NCBI GenBank assembly: GCA_035318505.1 | Contig: DATHEQ010000282.1 | Span: forward strand, 1-64,000 | Length of the DNA: 64,000 nucleotides | Reading direction: 5' to 3' | From: DASWDH01 sp035318505 | Lineage (GTDB): Bacteria > Myxococcota_A > Polyangia > Polyangiales > Polyangiaceae | Shown: piece after piece, positions 36,448-45,519 of the stretch | Numbering within the stretch: the stretch's first letter is position 1 | Layout of the letters: each line of letters starts with the position of its first letter | Program-made: the position numbers and the translations under genes | The notes under the pieces: model-generated | Told to the model about the DNA's origin: nothing | The model's database searches: none | What the model saw: only the letters and a program-made list of their open reading frames with translations

Positions 36448-37013
36448 ATGGAAACCCTAGAAGCCCTTAAACTCGTCGACAAGATCGCGGAAGAGGCTTG
36501 CACGAGCCTCTTTCAAGCGTACGGAGTGCCGCTCGAAACGGTTTCAGCGGCGGGTATACGGCTGCCCCGACGCTGAGCGCGGTGATCGGGTTCAGCGGGC
36601 CGAAAATTCGGGGGACGTGCATTCTGGCGGCGAGCGAGTCGCCTCTCAAAATGTCCGATCCCATCGGAGGCCCACCTCGAGCATGGATCGCGGAGCTTTC
36701 GAACCAGCTCGTCGGCCGCATCAAAAATAAGCTTCTCGCCCATGGGGCGGAGGTTGATGTGACGACTCCCGTCGTGCTCCGCGGCGAGCTGCTTGCTCCG
36801 CTCGATGCCCGAAACAAACTGCCCCCGCGTGCATTCGCCTCGGAAGGGGGCAACGTGTTCGTGTGGATCGAGCTCGACACCGATCCGACGCTCGTGCTTT
36901 CGCTGACGCCGCGCGGCGGCGGCCGCGGAAGAGGGCGATGCGATGATGTTCTGATTGCAACGCGATACGGATCGCGATCCGTCAAGTCACCTTGGGCGGC
37001 GGAACGTTGGTGA
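36448..37013 (+). pseudogene. CheX-like phosphatase gene broken by a frameshift
   Basis: ATG 36448, preceded by AGGGGA, starts METLEALKLVDKIAEEACTS and continues FQAYGVPLETV, then stops at TGA 36574-36576. From about 36545 another frame (shifted by -1 or +2) continues the same kind of protein: YTAAPTLSAVIGFSG, then WIAELSNQLVGRIKNKLL and VDVTTPVVLRGE. This fits the CheX/CheC-like fold including an ELSN motif of the ExxN type. Neither half alone is a whole domain. The tail after about 36930 is low-complexity and overlaps the convergent response regulator. A sequencing error, a real mutation or recoding are all possible. Confidence 0.6.
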
Positions 37014-37425
37014 CCGTCCAATACAAGCCGAGTTGACGCGTAGCGGCGACGAACTGATCGTAGTCGACCGGCTTTCGCACGTAGCTATTGACGTGGTGAT
37101 CATAAGCGGTGAGGCGATCCTTGTCCTCGTCCGATGAAGTCAGCACGACCACGGGCAAATGCCGGGTCGATGCGGAAGTGCGAATCTCCTTGAGCACTTC
37201 GAGCCCTCCCAGGCGCGGCATCTTCAAGTCGAGCAAGACGACCACCGGGCCCATTCGCGCATCGCGACCTTGGTGGGAACCCCTCCCGAACAGGTAGTCG
37301 AGCGCTTCGACGCCGTCTTTGGCGCGCACGATCGGGTTACTGATCTTCGCCTCTTGGAATGCCATGCGGGTGAGGTCCGCGTCGTCGTCGTTGTCTTCGA
37401 CCAGCAGAATGACGTCTTTGTTCAT
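36982..37425 (-). CDS. Single-domain response regulator (Rcp1-like)
   Basis: A 147-residue receiver; ATG 37425 overlaps the stop of the upstream hybrid kinase (ATGA). It has the acidic cluster LLVEDNDDDADL, phospho-Asp in VVLLDLKMPRLGGLEVL, Thr/Ser in VVLTSSDED and Lys in VRKPVDYDQF. The long loop with RGSHQGRD and the DDDAD start are typical of Rcp1-type regulators that serve phytochrome-like hybrid kinases. Coupled synthesis makes the kinase encoded just upstream its likely donor. Confidence 0.93.
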   Translation of the reverse strand: MNKDVILLVEDNDDDADLTRMAFQEAKISNPIVRAKDGVEALDYLFGRGSHQGRDARMGPVVVLLDLKMPRLGGLEVLKEIRTSASTRHLPVVVLTSSDEDKDRLTAYDHHVNSYVRKPVDYDQFVAATRQLGLYWTVTNVPPPKVT

Positions 37426-40400
37426 GGTTGCGGCTCTAACGTAAAGTAGAAGGTGGCGCCGTGCTCCACTTTCGAGTCGGCCCAGACACGGCCCCCATGG
37501 CGCGCCACGATCCTTTGCACCGTGGCCAAGCCTACTCCGGTGCCTTCGAAGTCCGCTTGCGAATGCAGCCGCTGAAATGGAGCGAACATCTTTTTGGCGT
37601 AGGCCATGTCGAAGCCGACCCCGTCGTCGCGTACGAAGAAAGTCGGAGGCGTCGCGCCCGGCATGCAGCCCACGACAACGCGAGATTCCTGGCGTTTGCT
37701 CGTGAATTTCCAAGCATTGCCCAGCAGATTCACGAGGGCTATCGACAGAAGCGCGCCGTCGGCGCAGGCCTCGAGGCCCGCTTCGATGTGCACGTCGACG
37801 TGCCGGCTGGGATCGGCTCGGCGCAGTTCGTCGACGATCTCCTGGGCCATCGCGCTGAGGTTGACCGTCTCGCGCCCGATCGTCCCACGCGAGATGCGCG
37901 ATAAGCGCAGCAGATCGTCGATGAGGACCGACATCCGCGTCGCCGCGACTCTTACCCGCTCGAGATAAGAGCGTCCCTCGTCGTCGAGCTGGTCGTTCTT
38001 CTTGACGAGAAGGGCCCGACTAAAACCGTCGATGGCCCGCAGCGGTGCGCGCAAATCGTGCGAAACCGAGTAGCTGAATGCTTCGAGCTCCTTGTTGGCA
38101 CGTTCGAGCTCCTCGGCCCATTGCCGACGAACTCGCGCAAGATCGAGATGAGCTCGAATGCGGGCCAATAGCTCGCGCGCCGAAAACGGCTTGACGAGAT
38201 AATCGTCGGCACCGGCGTCGAGCCCTTCCAGCGCCGATTCTTCCCCCGCGCGGGCCGACAGGAGAATGACCGGCACGGCTCTTGTTCGCGCGTCGGCTCG
38301 CAGCGCCTTGAGAAGGCCGAAGCCATCGAGTCCCGGCATCATCACATCGCTCAGCACCAGCTCGGGTAACTCGCTCTGCGCCGCTTTCAACGCCGAGAGC
38401 CCGTCGGGCACGGCGAGGACCTCATACCGATCGCCGAGCAGGCGACTGACATAGTCGCGCATGTCGGCATTGTCGTCGGCCCAGACGATGCGCGGGCGAT
38501 GCGCAGCGGAATTGATCGACATGCGGTCGCCGTTGGTAAGGACGTGGGGCGGCGGAGGCTCGGAAAGGATGCCACCCGCTTCGCGCCCCCACGGCATCGC
38601 TTCTTGGTGCGCCGGTGCGCTCGCGGTCGTGCTCCGAGCCTCGGCGTTCATCAGCACCCGTTCACTCGATAGGTGCGCACTGCCAGTTGGAACGGCGACG
38701 GTAAACGTGGTGCCCGTGCCCTCCTCGCTTGCAACTTGCACCGTGCCTCCGTGCAAACTGACCAGCTCGTGGACGAGAGCCAGACCGATTCCCGTCCCCT
38801 CATGCGTTCGCGATTTCGCACCTTTCACGCGGTGAAAACGCTCAAAAAGGCGGGGCAGCTCTTCCTTGCCAATGCCCACACCGGAATCGGCGACGACGAG
38901 CTCGACCCGATCTGCACGCGACTGAAGCCCGACCCGGATGCCCCCCTCGAAGGTGTGCTTGAAGGCATTCGAAAGAAGGTTCAAAACGATCTTCTCCCAC
39001 ATCTCGCGGTCGACGTAGATCGGCTCCGCCGAAGGATCGCATGCTACGTCGAGCGTGAGGCCGGCCTTCTCGATCGCCGATCGGAATACGCTGGCGAGCT
39101 CGGCGGTATATGCCGCAAGATCGGTGGGCTGGTAGCTGGCCTGCATTCGCCCGGCCTCGATGCGCGAGAAGTCGAGCAAGGTGTTGACCATCTTCAGTAG
39201 CCGGAGCGTATTGCGGTGCGCGGTCTTGAGGCGCTCTCGACGCGCTGTCGGCAAAGGATCGACATGCTCGCGCAGCTCGTCCTCGAGCGGCCCCAGCATC
39301 AGCGTGAGCGGTGTTCGAAACTCGTGGCTCACGTTGGAGAAGAACGCGGTCTTGGCGCGGTCGATCTCGGCGAGAGCCTCGGCTCTTTTGCGCTCCTCTT
39401 CGTAGGCCCGCGCATTGGCTACCGACATCGTCACGCCCGCGCCGAGCAAATCGTAAAAAGCGCGGTAGGTCTCGTTGAGAGGGAGCCGCGAGCTGACACC
39501 TGCAACTAGGACGGCGACAGGCTGGTCGCTGCCGGGTAGCGTAATGGGCAACGACAGCACCGTCTGTGGGAGCTCGGGGTAGGGTCCACACGGCAGCGAC
39601 AGCAGCGTCGCTCGTGCATCGTCGGTCACGAAAGCGGCGCCGGAGCGCGCGACTTCGGAGATGCCCCACAGCGACGGGTCGAAGTCGCGGAGCTCAATCG
39701 ACAGCGGCGAGGCGGCCGTCCCCGCGGCTAACCCCGCGCGCGCGGTCAGCCGCGCTCGACCTTCCCCGCGGTCGAGACGATAGACGAGCACGAACGGCAG
39801 ATCGAGGTTGGCTTCCGCCAGCGTTTCAACGCTCAGGGCGAACGCCTCATCGCTCGTTTTCGCCTTGGTTGCACGGGCGGCCAAGTCACGGAGCGTGCGG
39901 GTGCGCCGCTCGCTCAGCATTTTGGCGGTCGTTTCGGTGACCGGATGGAAAAGACCACCTACGCCGCCCGACTCATCGCGGATGGGGCTAAACGAGAAAG
40001 TGAAAAAGGTCTCTTCCAGGTAGCCGTTTCGATCGAGAAACATCCGCTGGTTTTCGAGGTACGAGGTCTCGCCGGCGAGCGCTCGCTCGAATGCTTGTCC
40101 AATGGCGGGCCATGCCGACGCCCAGCAAACACTGAAGTCCTGGCCCATCGATTCGGGGTGCTTGGCACCGCATATCGGCCAGTAACCGTCATTGTAAATT
40201 TGCGTATGACGAGGGCCCCACACGAGCGAAATGGGAAAGTTCGACGCCAGACAAAGGCTTACCGTCGTTCGTAGACTCTGTGGCCAGCTCTCGATCGGAC
40301 CCAAGGGCGTGTCGCCCCACGCCATCGAGCGAAGGGTCTTGCCCATTTCGCCACCACCGATGAGCCATTCATTCTTGCTCTCGCGTGCTCCCGTCGCACG

Positions 40401-40436
40401 GGCCGCCAGCCTGTTGCCGTCGAAACCTTCGCTCAT
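37422..40436 (-). CDS. Two-core hybrid sensor histidine kinase (PAS-GAF-HK-REC-HK)
   Basis: ATG 40436 follows GGAGGGGGAAG by seven bases. The 1004-residue cytoplasmic protein carries a PAS-like domain (about 40-175), a GAF domain (about 185-345), a first kinase core (FSNVSHEFRTPLTLML, N box NLLSNAFKHT, GTGIGLALV), a receiver (IVWADDNADM, LVLSDVMMPGLDG, Lys in YLVKPF) and a second core (FSYSVSHDLRAPLRAIDG, N box NLLGNAWKF, GTGVGLATV). Both cores keep the phospho-His and ATP motifs. The second core resembles phytochrome-type kinases that drive Rcp1-like regulators. It is cotranslated with such a regulator. Confidence 0.92.
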   Translation of the reverse strand: MSEGFDGNRLAARATGARESKNEWLIGGGEMGKTLRSMAWGDTPLGPIESWPQSLRTTVSLCLASNFPISLVWGPRHTQIYNDGYWPICGAKHPESMGQDFSVCWASAWPAIGQAFERALAGETSYLENQRMFLDRNGYLEETFFTFSFSPIRDESGGVGGLFHPVTETTAKMLSERRTRTLRDLAARATKAKTSDEAFALSVETLAEANLDLPFVLVYRLDRGEGRARLTARAGLAAGTAASPLSIELRDFDPSLWGISEVARSGAAFVTDDARATLLSLPCGPYPELPQTVLSLPITLPGSDQPVAVLVAGVSSRLPLNETYRAFYDLLGAGVTMSVANARAYEEERKRAEALAEIDRAKTAFFSNVSHEFRTPLTLMLGPLEDELREHVDPLPTARRERLKTAHRNTLRLLKMVNTLLDFSRIEAGRMQASYQPTDLAAYTAELASVFRSAIEKAGLTLDVACDPSAEPIYVDREMWEKIVLNLLSNAFKHTFEGGIRVGLQSRADRVELVVADSGVGIGKEELPRLFERFHRVKGAKSRTHEGTGIGLALVHELVSLHGGTVQVASEEGTGTTFTVAVPTGSAHLSSERVLMNAEARSTTASAPAHQEAMPWGREAGGILSEPPPPHVLTNGDRMSINSAAHRPRIVWADDNADMRDYVSRLLGDRYEVLAVPDGLSALKAAQSELPELVLSDVMMPGLDGFGLLKALRADARTRAVPVILLSARAGEESALEGLDAGADDYLVKPFSARELLARIRAHLDLARVRRQWAEELERANKELEAFSYSVSHDLRAPLRAIDGFSRALLVKKNDQLDDEGRSYLERVRVAATRMSVLIDDLLRLSRISRGTIGRETVNLSAMAQEIVDELRRADPSRHVDVHIEAGLEACADGALLSIALVNLLGNAWKFTSKRQESRVVVGCMPGATPPTFFVRDDGVGFDMAYAKKMFAPFQRLHSQADFEGTGVGLATVQRIVARHGGRVWADSKVEHGATFYFTLEPQP

Positions 40437-40583
40437 GAACCGACTTCCCCCTCCCGCCGGCTTCGTGAACGGCACGGGCCGCCCTACAAGACTACACGCC
40501 CGAGACACGCAGCGACGGTTCATCGCGTCGCGAAGACGGCTCGCGAAGACCGGCGGCCGTCACACCTTTGACGCGCGTCGGAA

Positions 40584-40612
40584 TTGACACGCCTCGATCG
40601 ATACGAGAGATT
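40584..40612 (+). promoter_or_regulatory. Possible sigma-70-type promoter
   Basis: A perfect TTGACA (40584-40589) is followed after 17 bases by GAGATT (40607-40612), a weak -10. It lies 21 bp before the TTG start of the REC-kinase-REC gene, in the gap between two divergent kinase genes. Strength and use are uncertain. Confidence 0.3.
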
Positions 40613-40632
40613 TGTAGATGGAGGGGTAGAGC

Positions 40633-42231
40633 TTGGGGACGAACAGCGAGGAAGGGCGACCCTTGCGTCCATTGCGGGTCCTCATCGTCGAAGACGCTGC
40701 GACCGACGCCGAGCTCCTTCTAGTCGAGCTCCAGGAGGGAGGCTTCGATGTCACCTTCGAGCGCGTCGAAACGCGCGCCTCCATGACGGCGGCGCTCGAT
40801 CGTAAAGTTTGGGATCTCATCGTGTCCGATTACTCGCTGCCCGCGTTCAACGCGCTGGATGCCTTGTCGGTTCTCCAGAAGTCGGGCATCGATATTCCCT
40901 TGATCGTCGTTTCCGGAACGATCGGAGAGGAGAACGCGGTGGCAGCGCTGCAGGCCGGCGCGGCCGACTTCATCGTCAAGGGGAAGCTTGCGCGCCTCTT
41001 GCCGGCGATCGAGCGAGAGCTACGCGACGCGAAGCTGCGTGAGTCGCGCCGTCTGCTCGAAGACCAACTCCGGCAGGCGCAAAAACTGGAAGCTATCGGC
41101 AGTCTCGCGGGCGGAGTGGCGCACGACTTCAACAATCTGCTCTCCATCATCTTGGGCTACACCGCCATGATCAGTGAGGCGCTCGAGCCGAGCCACCCTG
41201 TGCAGAGTGATCTCGAGCAAGTGAAGATGGCCGGCGAGCGAGGCGCCGATTTGACGAAGCAGCTGCTCGCGTTCAGCCGGCGTCAGGTCTTGGAGCCGAG
41301 ACCGATCGATATGAACGCGGTCCTCACGGGGATGCGCAAAATGTTGAAGCGCTTGCTCGGCGAAGACATCGAGCTGGCGCTCGTCACCTCGACCAAGCTC
41401 GCAAAGATCAATGCGGACCAGGGTCAGATCGAGCAAGTCATTCTCAACCTGCTCGTGAACGCGCGCGATGCGATGCCCGACGGCGGGGCCATCACCATCG
41501 AGACTTGCAACGTGAAGCTCGATGGGTATAGCGACTCGTCACCGTCACCGTATGCGGTGGAGGCCGGCGAATACGTGATGCTATCGGTCAACGACACGGG
41601 CCACGGCATGAGCAAAGCCACCCGGGAGCGCATTTTCGAGCCTTTTTTTACGACCAAAGAGCAGAGCAAGGGAACTGGTCTGGGATTGTCGACGGTGTTT
41701 GGAATCGTCAAGCAGAGTCGCGGGCACATCGCGGTCGAGAGTGAGGAAGGCAGAGGTTCTACCTTCCGAGTCCATTTTCCCAGCTTCGCGGAAGGCGCCG
41801 AGCGCGCGATCTCTCGTCCACCACCGCCAGTCACACTGCGCGGCTCCGAGGTCATCTTGCTCGTCGAGGACGACGAGCAAGTGCGCAATGTCGCCCGCGC
41901 CCTACTGCTCCGCTGCGGGTACCAAGTTCTCGACGCGCAAAATGGAGGCGAAGCCTTTCTCGCCTGCGAAAAGGCGGGCGCGATCGATCTCCTCATCACG
42001 GACCTCATCATGCCACGCATGAACGGACTCGAGCTCGGCGAGCGTTTGATCACGATGCGACCAGGACTCAAGGTGATCTACATGTCAGGGCATATCGGTT
42101 CATCGATCGACCCCCAGCGCGTGGTCGAAAACGGCTTTCCGTTCATTCAGAAACCGATCCGCCCCGACACCTTCCTCACCAAGGTCCGTGAAGTGCTCGA
42201 CCAACCCGCCGCCCAAAACGCACTGGATTAG
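40633..42231 (+). CDS. REC-histidine kinase-REC hybrid protein
   Basis: TTG 40633 is chosen; GGAGGGG lies about six bases upstream and no ATG precedes the receiver. The 532-residue protein has a receiver (about 14-130: VLIVEDAATDAE, LIVSDYSLPAFN, Lys in FIVKGKL), a kinase core (GGVAHDFNNLLSIILGYTAM, N box NLLVNARDAMPDGG, GTGLGLSTVFGIV) and a C-terminal receiver (LLVEDDEQV, LLITDLIMPRMNG, Lys in FIQKPIRP). No membrane segment. Receiver-first kinases take input from another kinase. A broken relative lies at 60.1-60.9 kb. Confidence 0.92.
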   Translation: MGTNSEEGRPLRPLRVLIVEDAATDAELLLVELQEGGFDVTFERVETRASMTAALDRKVWDLIVSDYSLPAFNALDALSVLQKSGIDIPLIVVSGTIGEENAVAALQAGAADFIVKGKLARLLPAIERELRDAKLRESRRLLEDQLRQAQKLEAIGSLAGGVAHDFNNLLSIILGYTAMISEALEPSHPVQSDLEQVKMAGERGADLTKQLLAFSRRQVLEPRPIDMNAVLTGMRKMLKRLLGEDIELALVTSTKLAKINADQGQIEQVILNLLVNARDAMPDGGAITIETCNVKLDGYSDSSPSPYAVEAGEYVMLSVNDTGHGMSKATRERIFEPFFTTKEQSKGTGLGLSTVFGIVKQSRGHIAVESEEGRGSTFRVHFPSFAEGAERAISRPPPPVTLRGSEVILLVEDDEQVRNVARALLLRCGYQVLDAQNGGEAFLACEKAGAIDLLITDLIMPRMNGLELGERLITMRPGLKVIYMSGHIGSSIDPQRVVENGFPFIQKPIRPDTFLTKVREVLDQPAAQNALD

Positions 42232-42243
42232 GCGCCCGCGGCG

Positions 42244-44445
42244 TTAGCGCTTCGATTGCCGCTGTCTCGTGAGCCTCATCATCGCGCCGGCGCGGCGACG
42301 GCGCGCCGCGAGCACTGCGAACATGAGGCCCGTCAGTGACAAAGCGGCCAGCGACGCGGGAGTTCCGCGCGCGGTCGCGCAGGCGCATCCGGACGATCCG
42401 CCATCGCTGCCACCTGCGCCTGTCGAGCTGGCGTCGCGAATACCGGCGTCCACGCCGCCGCCCGTCCCGGCGCCCCCGGTGCCGCCAGCCGATCCTCCGG
42501 AGCCTGCCGATCCGCTCGAGCCGGCATTGCCCGAAGCTCCGCCCGCGCCGCCGCCCGCGCCGCCCACGCCGCCCACGCCGCCCGTTGACGTCGCGTCGCC
42601 GGGGCGCGCATCGGTTCCGCCGCCCGCACCCGCGTCGCTCACACCGCTGCCGTCCGCGCGCGCGCCCGCGTCGTCGACGCCGCCATCCGTGCCGCCCGTG
42701 CCCGCGCCCGCGTCGTTGACGCCGCTGTCAGCGCCGCCCCTGCCAGCGTCGTTCACGCCGCCGTCGGCGCCGCCCGCACCCGCGCCGATGAGCAACAATA
42801 TCGCGCCGCGAGCGGGAACGGTTCCGGTGTACCCGGTGGGCATGCTGCCGAGATCCGCGTGCGCCCACAGATCGCGCACCGGCTGGCTGCCCGTGAGCAT
42901 GAGCTGCGCCCACGTGACGCTGACCGCCTGACCCGCGGCGCCGTGGTTGAACAGTCCTACCGCTTTGCCCCCCTCGACGTCGCGCGCCCAGATCTCGGTC
43001 CCGGAGCTGACGGTCCCCTGCCGCGCCACCATCTTCGCTCGCTGGCCGAGGCCGTCTTGGTTCACCGCCAGCACCTCGGTGTTGGTGAGCAGCGACTCCG
43101 TCGAAGCGTCGGCCGCGCCGGTGAGGTTCGCGCCCAGCATGAGCGGCGACGGGAGCAGCGCCCACAGCGACAACATGCTGACCTGCTCGTTTTGTGTGAA
43201 GCGGGTGTTGCGATTGGCGCCATCAATGGGACAGCGAGGGCCGAGGTGCCCGAGCGGCAACATGTCGGCATCGGGCCAGTGGCCCGCGCCGGTCACCACC
43301 TGCCACGAGTCCGAGAGCGTGAACATGTGATCGAGGTCACCCGCGCGATCCCAGAAATCGTCGGACATCCGCCACATGTTGGCGGTGGCCTGTGCGCGCG
43401 CCGAACCGGACAGTGGCATCGCGCCGGGCGAGAGACTGAGCACGATGGCGCGCCCGCTCTTGTCGATCGCGTTGCGGATGGCCTGCGCCTCGGCGTCGTG
43501 AAACGCCACGGGCGCGACGTTACGGACCATGTCGTCGACCTTGACGAAATCGATGCCCCACGCTGCGTACTGCTGAAACAGGGAGTCGTACCAGGCCTGC
43601 CCCGCCGCCATATCGCCGCGCACGCCGTACATGTCACTGTTCCAGGTGCAGGTGTCCCCCATGTTGGCGGCGTCGCGCGCCGTGAGAGTCGACCCCGCGA
43701 TGGGCGAGGTGGCGTCGTACGCTTTGCGGGCGACGCCGCGCATGATGTGGATGCCGAAGCGCAGCCCGAGGGCGTGGATCTGATCGGCGAGCGGTTTGAA
43801 GCCCGCGCCGTTGGCGGCCGACGGAAAGCGGTTGGTGGCGGGCTGCAGCCTGCCGTTCGCGTCCATGGTGAGGTTGGTGTTCGTCCCCGATTGGTTCTGG
43901 TTCGATCCCGGCGCGTCCGGATCGTACCAGCGGAAGTCGACGACCACCGTGTCCCAGCCGAACGGCGCGAGGTGCTGTGCCTGCCAGTTGGCCTGCGCCA
44001 ACATCTCGGCCTCGGTCACCGAATCGTCGAAGGAGTCGTAGCTGTTCCAGCCCATCGGTGGCGTCAGCGCCAGCGAGGTACCCACCGCGATGGTCACCGT
44101 TCGCTGGTCGGCGCCAGCCGCGTTGCTGACGCTCACCAACACGGGATAACGGCCGGCGGTGGCGACCGCGCCCGCGATGCGACCGGTCATCGCGTCCAGT
44201 GTCAAACCAGCCGGCAGCCCGGTCGCGGCATAGGTGAGTGGCTTGTCGCCAGATGCTGCTATCGCGTGGACGAGAGGCGCGCCCGGAAAAACGCCGACCA
44301 CGGCCGCGCCATTGATGTGCGGCGCCACGGCGGGAGCGGTCATCGGAATCGTCGTCTTCGTCTCGGCAGCCGAGGCCGGCGTTCGCGATGGCACGACGGA
44401 GAGGACCACGACCCACGCGACGAACGGCAGCCGACCTAAGCGCAT
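42244..44445 (-). CDS. GH27 alpha-galactosidase with MYXO-CTERM-like C terminus
   Basis: A 733-residue exported protein with a signal peptide (VAWVVVLSVVPSRTPASA) and a putative Ig-like domain (about 40-120, YAATGLPAGLTLDAMTGRIA). The GH27 barrel begins LTPPMGWNSYDSF. The nucleophile Asp is likely in IDFVKVDDM and the acid/base Asp in WRMSDDFWDRAG. After the C-terminal beta domain comes a Gly/Asp/Ala-rich stretch of about 130 residues, then GCACA, a hydrophobic helix and RRRR, which matches the MYXO-CTERM sorting pattern. Likely a surface or secreted enzyme that releases alpha-galactose from polysaccharides. A basic tail of 15 residues after RRRR is unusual. Confidence 0.88.
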   Translation of the reverse strand: MRLGRLPFVAWVVVLSVVPSRTPASAAETKTTIPMTAPAVAPHINGAAVVGVFPGAPLVHAIAASGDKPLTYAATGLPAGLTLDAMTGRIAGAVATAGRYPVLVSVSNAAGADQRTVTIAVGTSLALTPPMGWNSYDSFDDSVTEAEMLAQANWQAQHLAPFGWDTVVVDFRWYDPDAPGSNQNQSGTNTNLTMDANGRLQPATNRFPSAANGAGFKPLADQIHALGLRFGIHIMRGVARKAYDATSPIAGSTLTARDAANMGDTCTWNSDMYGVRGDMAAGQAWYDSLFQQYAAWGIDFVKVDDMVRNVAPVAFHDAEAQAIRNAIDKSGRAIVLSLSPGAMPLSGSARAQATANMWRMSDDFWDRAGDLDHMFTLSDSWQVVTGAGHWPDADMLPLGHLGPRCPIDGANRNTRFTQNEQVSMLSLWALLPSPLMLGANLTGAADASTESLLTNTEVLAVNQDGLGQRAKMVARQGTVSSGTEIWARDVEGGKAVGLFNHGAAGQAVSVTWAQLMLTGSQPVRDLWAHADLGSMPTGYTGTVPARGAILLLIGAGAGGADGGVNDAGRGGADSGVNDAGAGTGGTDGGVDDAGARADGSGVSDAGAGGGTDARPGDATSTGGVGGVGGAGGGAGGASGNAGSSGSAGSGGSAGGTGGAGTGGGVDAGIRDASSTGAGGSDGGSSGCACATARGTPASLAALSLTGLMFAVLAARRRRAGAMMRLTRQRQSKR
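42391..42786 (-). repeat. Gly/Asp-rich imperfect repeats inside the alpha-galactosidase gene
   Basis: About 132 codons made of imperfect units such as GGADGGVNDAG, GGADSGVNDAG and GGTDGGVDDAG, grading into GGAGG-type runs. It is a low-complexity linker between the enzyme and the C-terminal anchor. The base composition is almost only G and C, and unit number could vary between strains. Confidence 0.75.
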
Positions 44446-44521
44446 GACCCTGTAAGTGCACGAACAAAACGCGGGCGGCTCAGTTTTCTCGTTGCGATGA
44501 ATAGGTGGGAATCGAATGGAT

Positions 44522-45517
44522 TCAGAATGCGCCTGACACTTGAATTCCTCTACCCGTCGGCGAAACCGCCAAGAACGAACTGGCAGCGCCCGATACTGCG
44601 GGGCGTCGAACGTTCAGAAGGAGGTAAGCGCCTCCGAGAAGTCCCACCCCACCGGCGATGAAGGAAACCGTGCTCACCGTCGCCCACGAACGTCCCGAGG
44701 CACTGGCTTCAATGCCTGCGTCGGTCGGGCAGGTTTTCGCGTCCACCTTGCAGTCGCGTTGCACTTCATTCAAGCGCGACAACGCCAATAGTCCGGCGAC
44801 TGAACCGACGCCGATCGCGGCAACGCCTGCCCCGCCGACCACCCACCCGAGGAACGGTCGGTCTCCGGTCGCGCGATCCGCTTCGGCTCGCGACACTGGA
44901 GCCGTCCCGCGCGGCGAACCAGGTTCGAGCGCGAGATCCACCGTTCGTCCCTCGCCCAGCATGACGTCGTAACGCCGAATGTCGTGACCGGGCGCCCGCA
45001 CCTCGATCACATGAGCGCCCGGATCGGTCGGCTCGTTCTGATCGAGGGACGACAGCTCGATCTGCTGGGTATCTTTGAGCACCACCGTCCCTGTCGGCAA
45101 CGGCCGAAGAGAATGCAGCCGCAGGTAAGGAACCCGTTTGCGCAGCGCGACCACCTCATTCTTGACGCCCGAGATGCGCGGATGGTCAGCCGGGAGACGC
45201 TCGTCCGCGAGGCGAAGAAGGCGAAGCGCCGTGGCGACACGACCGAGCTTTTCTTCGCATAGCCCCCAATTGATGAGCGTACCCGGCGTGGGATCGGCGG
45301 CATAGCTTGCAGCAAACTTCTCTCGCGCCCGGGCGCAATCGCCTACGCGCGCCAGCTCGAGCCCTTCCGAAAAAAGTAGATCGGCTTTGGGCGACGAGTC
45401 GGCGGCATAGGCGGACCGCTCACCGAACGCCGGCCCAATCACGAGGGCCGTGGCGAGGGCGAAAGAGTATGCGAATCGAGAACACGAAACGGTCGAGCGG
45501 GTTTGGATCGGCCTCAT
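44522..45517 (-). CDS. PEGA/TPR-like membrane protein next to a Ser/Thr kinase
   Basis: A 331-residue protein; ATG 45517 lies 2 bp after the kinase stop. A signal peptide or anchor (SFALATALVIGPAFGERSAYA) is followed by a TPR-like part (ADLLFSEGLELARVGDCARA, REKFAASYAADPTPGTLINW). A PEGA-like beta domain follows (TGTVVLKDTQQIELSSL, GAHVIEVRAPGHDIRRYDV), then two membrane segments (GWVVGGAGVAAIGVGSVAGL and VSFIAGGVGLLGGAYLLL). This architecture beside a kinase is common in myxobacteria and its function is not known. The 76 bp to the alpha-galactosidase show no clear signal. Confidence 0.75.
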   Translation of the reverse strand: MRPIQTRSTVSCSRFAYSFALATALVIGPAFGERSAYAADSSPKADLLFSEGLELARVGDCARAREKFAASYAADPTPGTLINWGLCEEKLGRVATALRLLRLADERLPADHPRISGVKNEVVALRKRVPYLRLHSLRPLPTGTVVLKDTQQIELSSLDQNEPTDPGAHVIEVRAPGHDIRRYDVMLGEGRTVDLALEPGSPRGTAPVSRAEADRATGDRPFLGWVVGGAGVAAIGVGSVAGLLALSRLNEVQRDCKVDAKTCPTDAGIEASASGRSWATVSTVSFIAGGVGLLGGAYLLLNVRRPAVSGAASSFLAVSPTGRGIQVSGAF

Positions 45518-45519
45518 TG

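Noticed and set aside
42391..42786. CRISPR or satellite array
   Set aside because: The repeats are in frame, imperfect and encode a Gly/Asp linker; there are no spacers.
42859..44439. A 526-codon open frame on the plus strand opposite the alpha-galactosidase
   Set aside because: Arg/His/Gly-rich antisense shadow; GH27 motifs are clear on the other strand.
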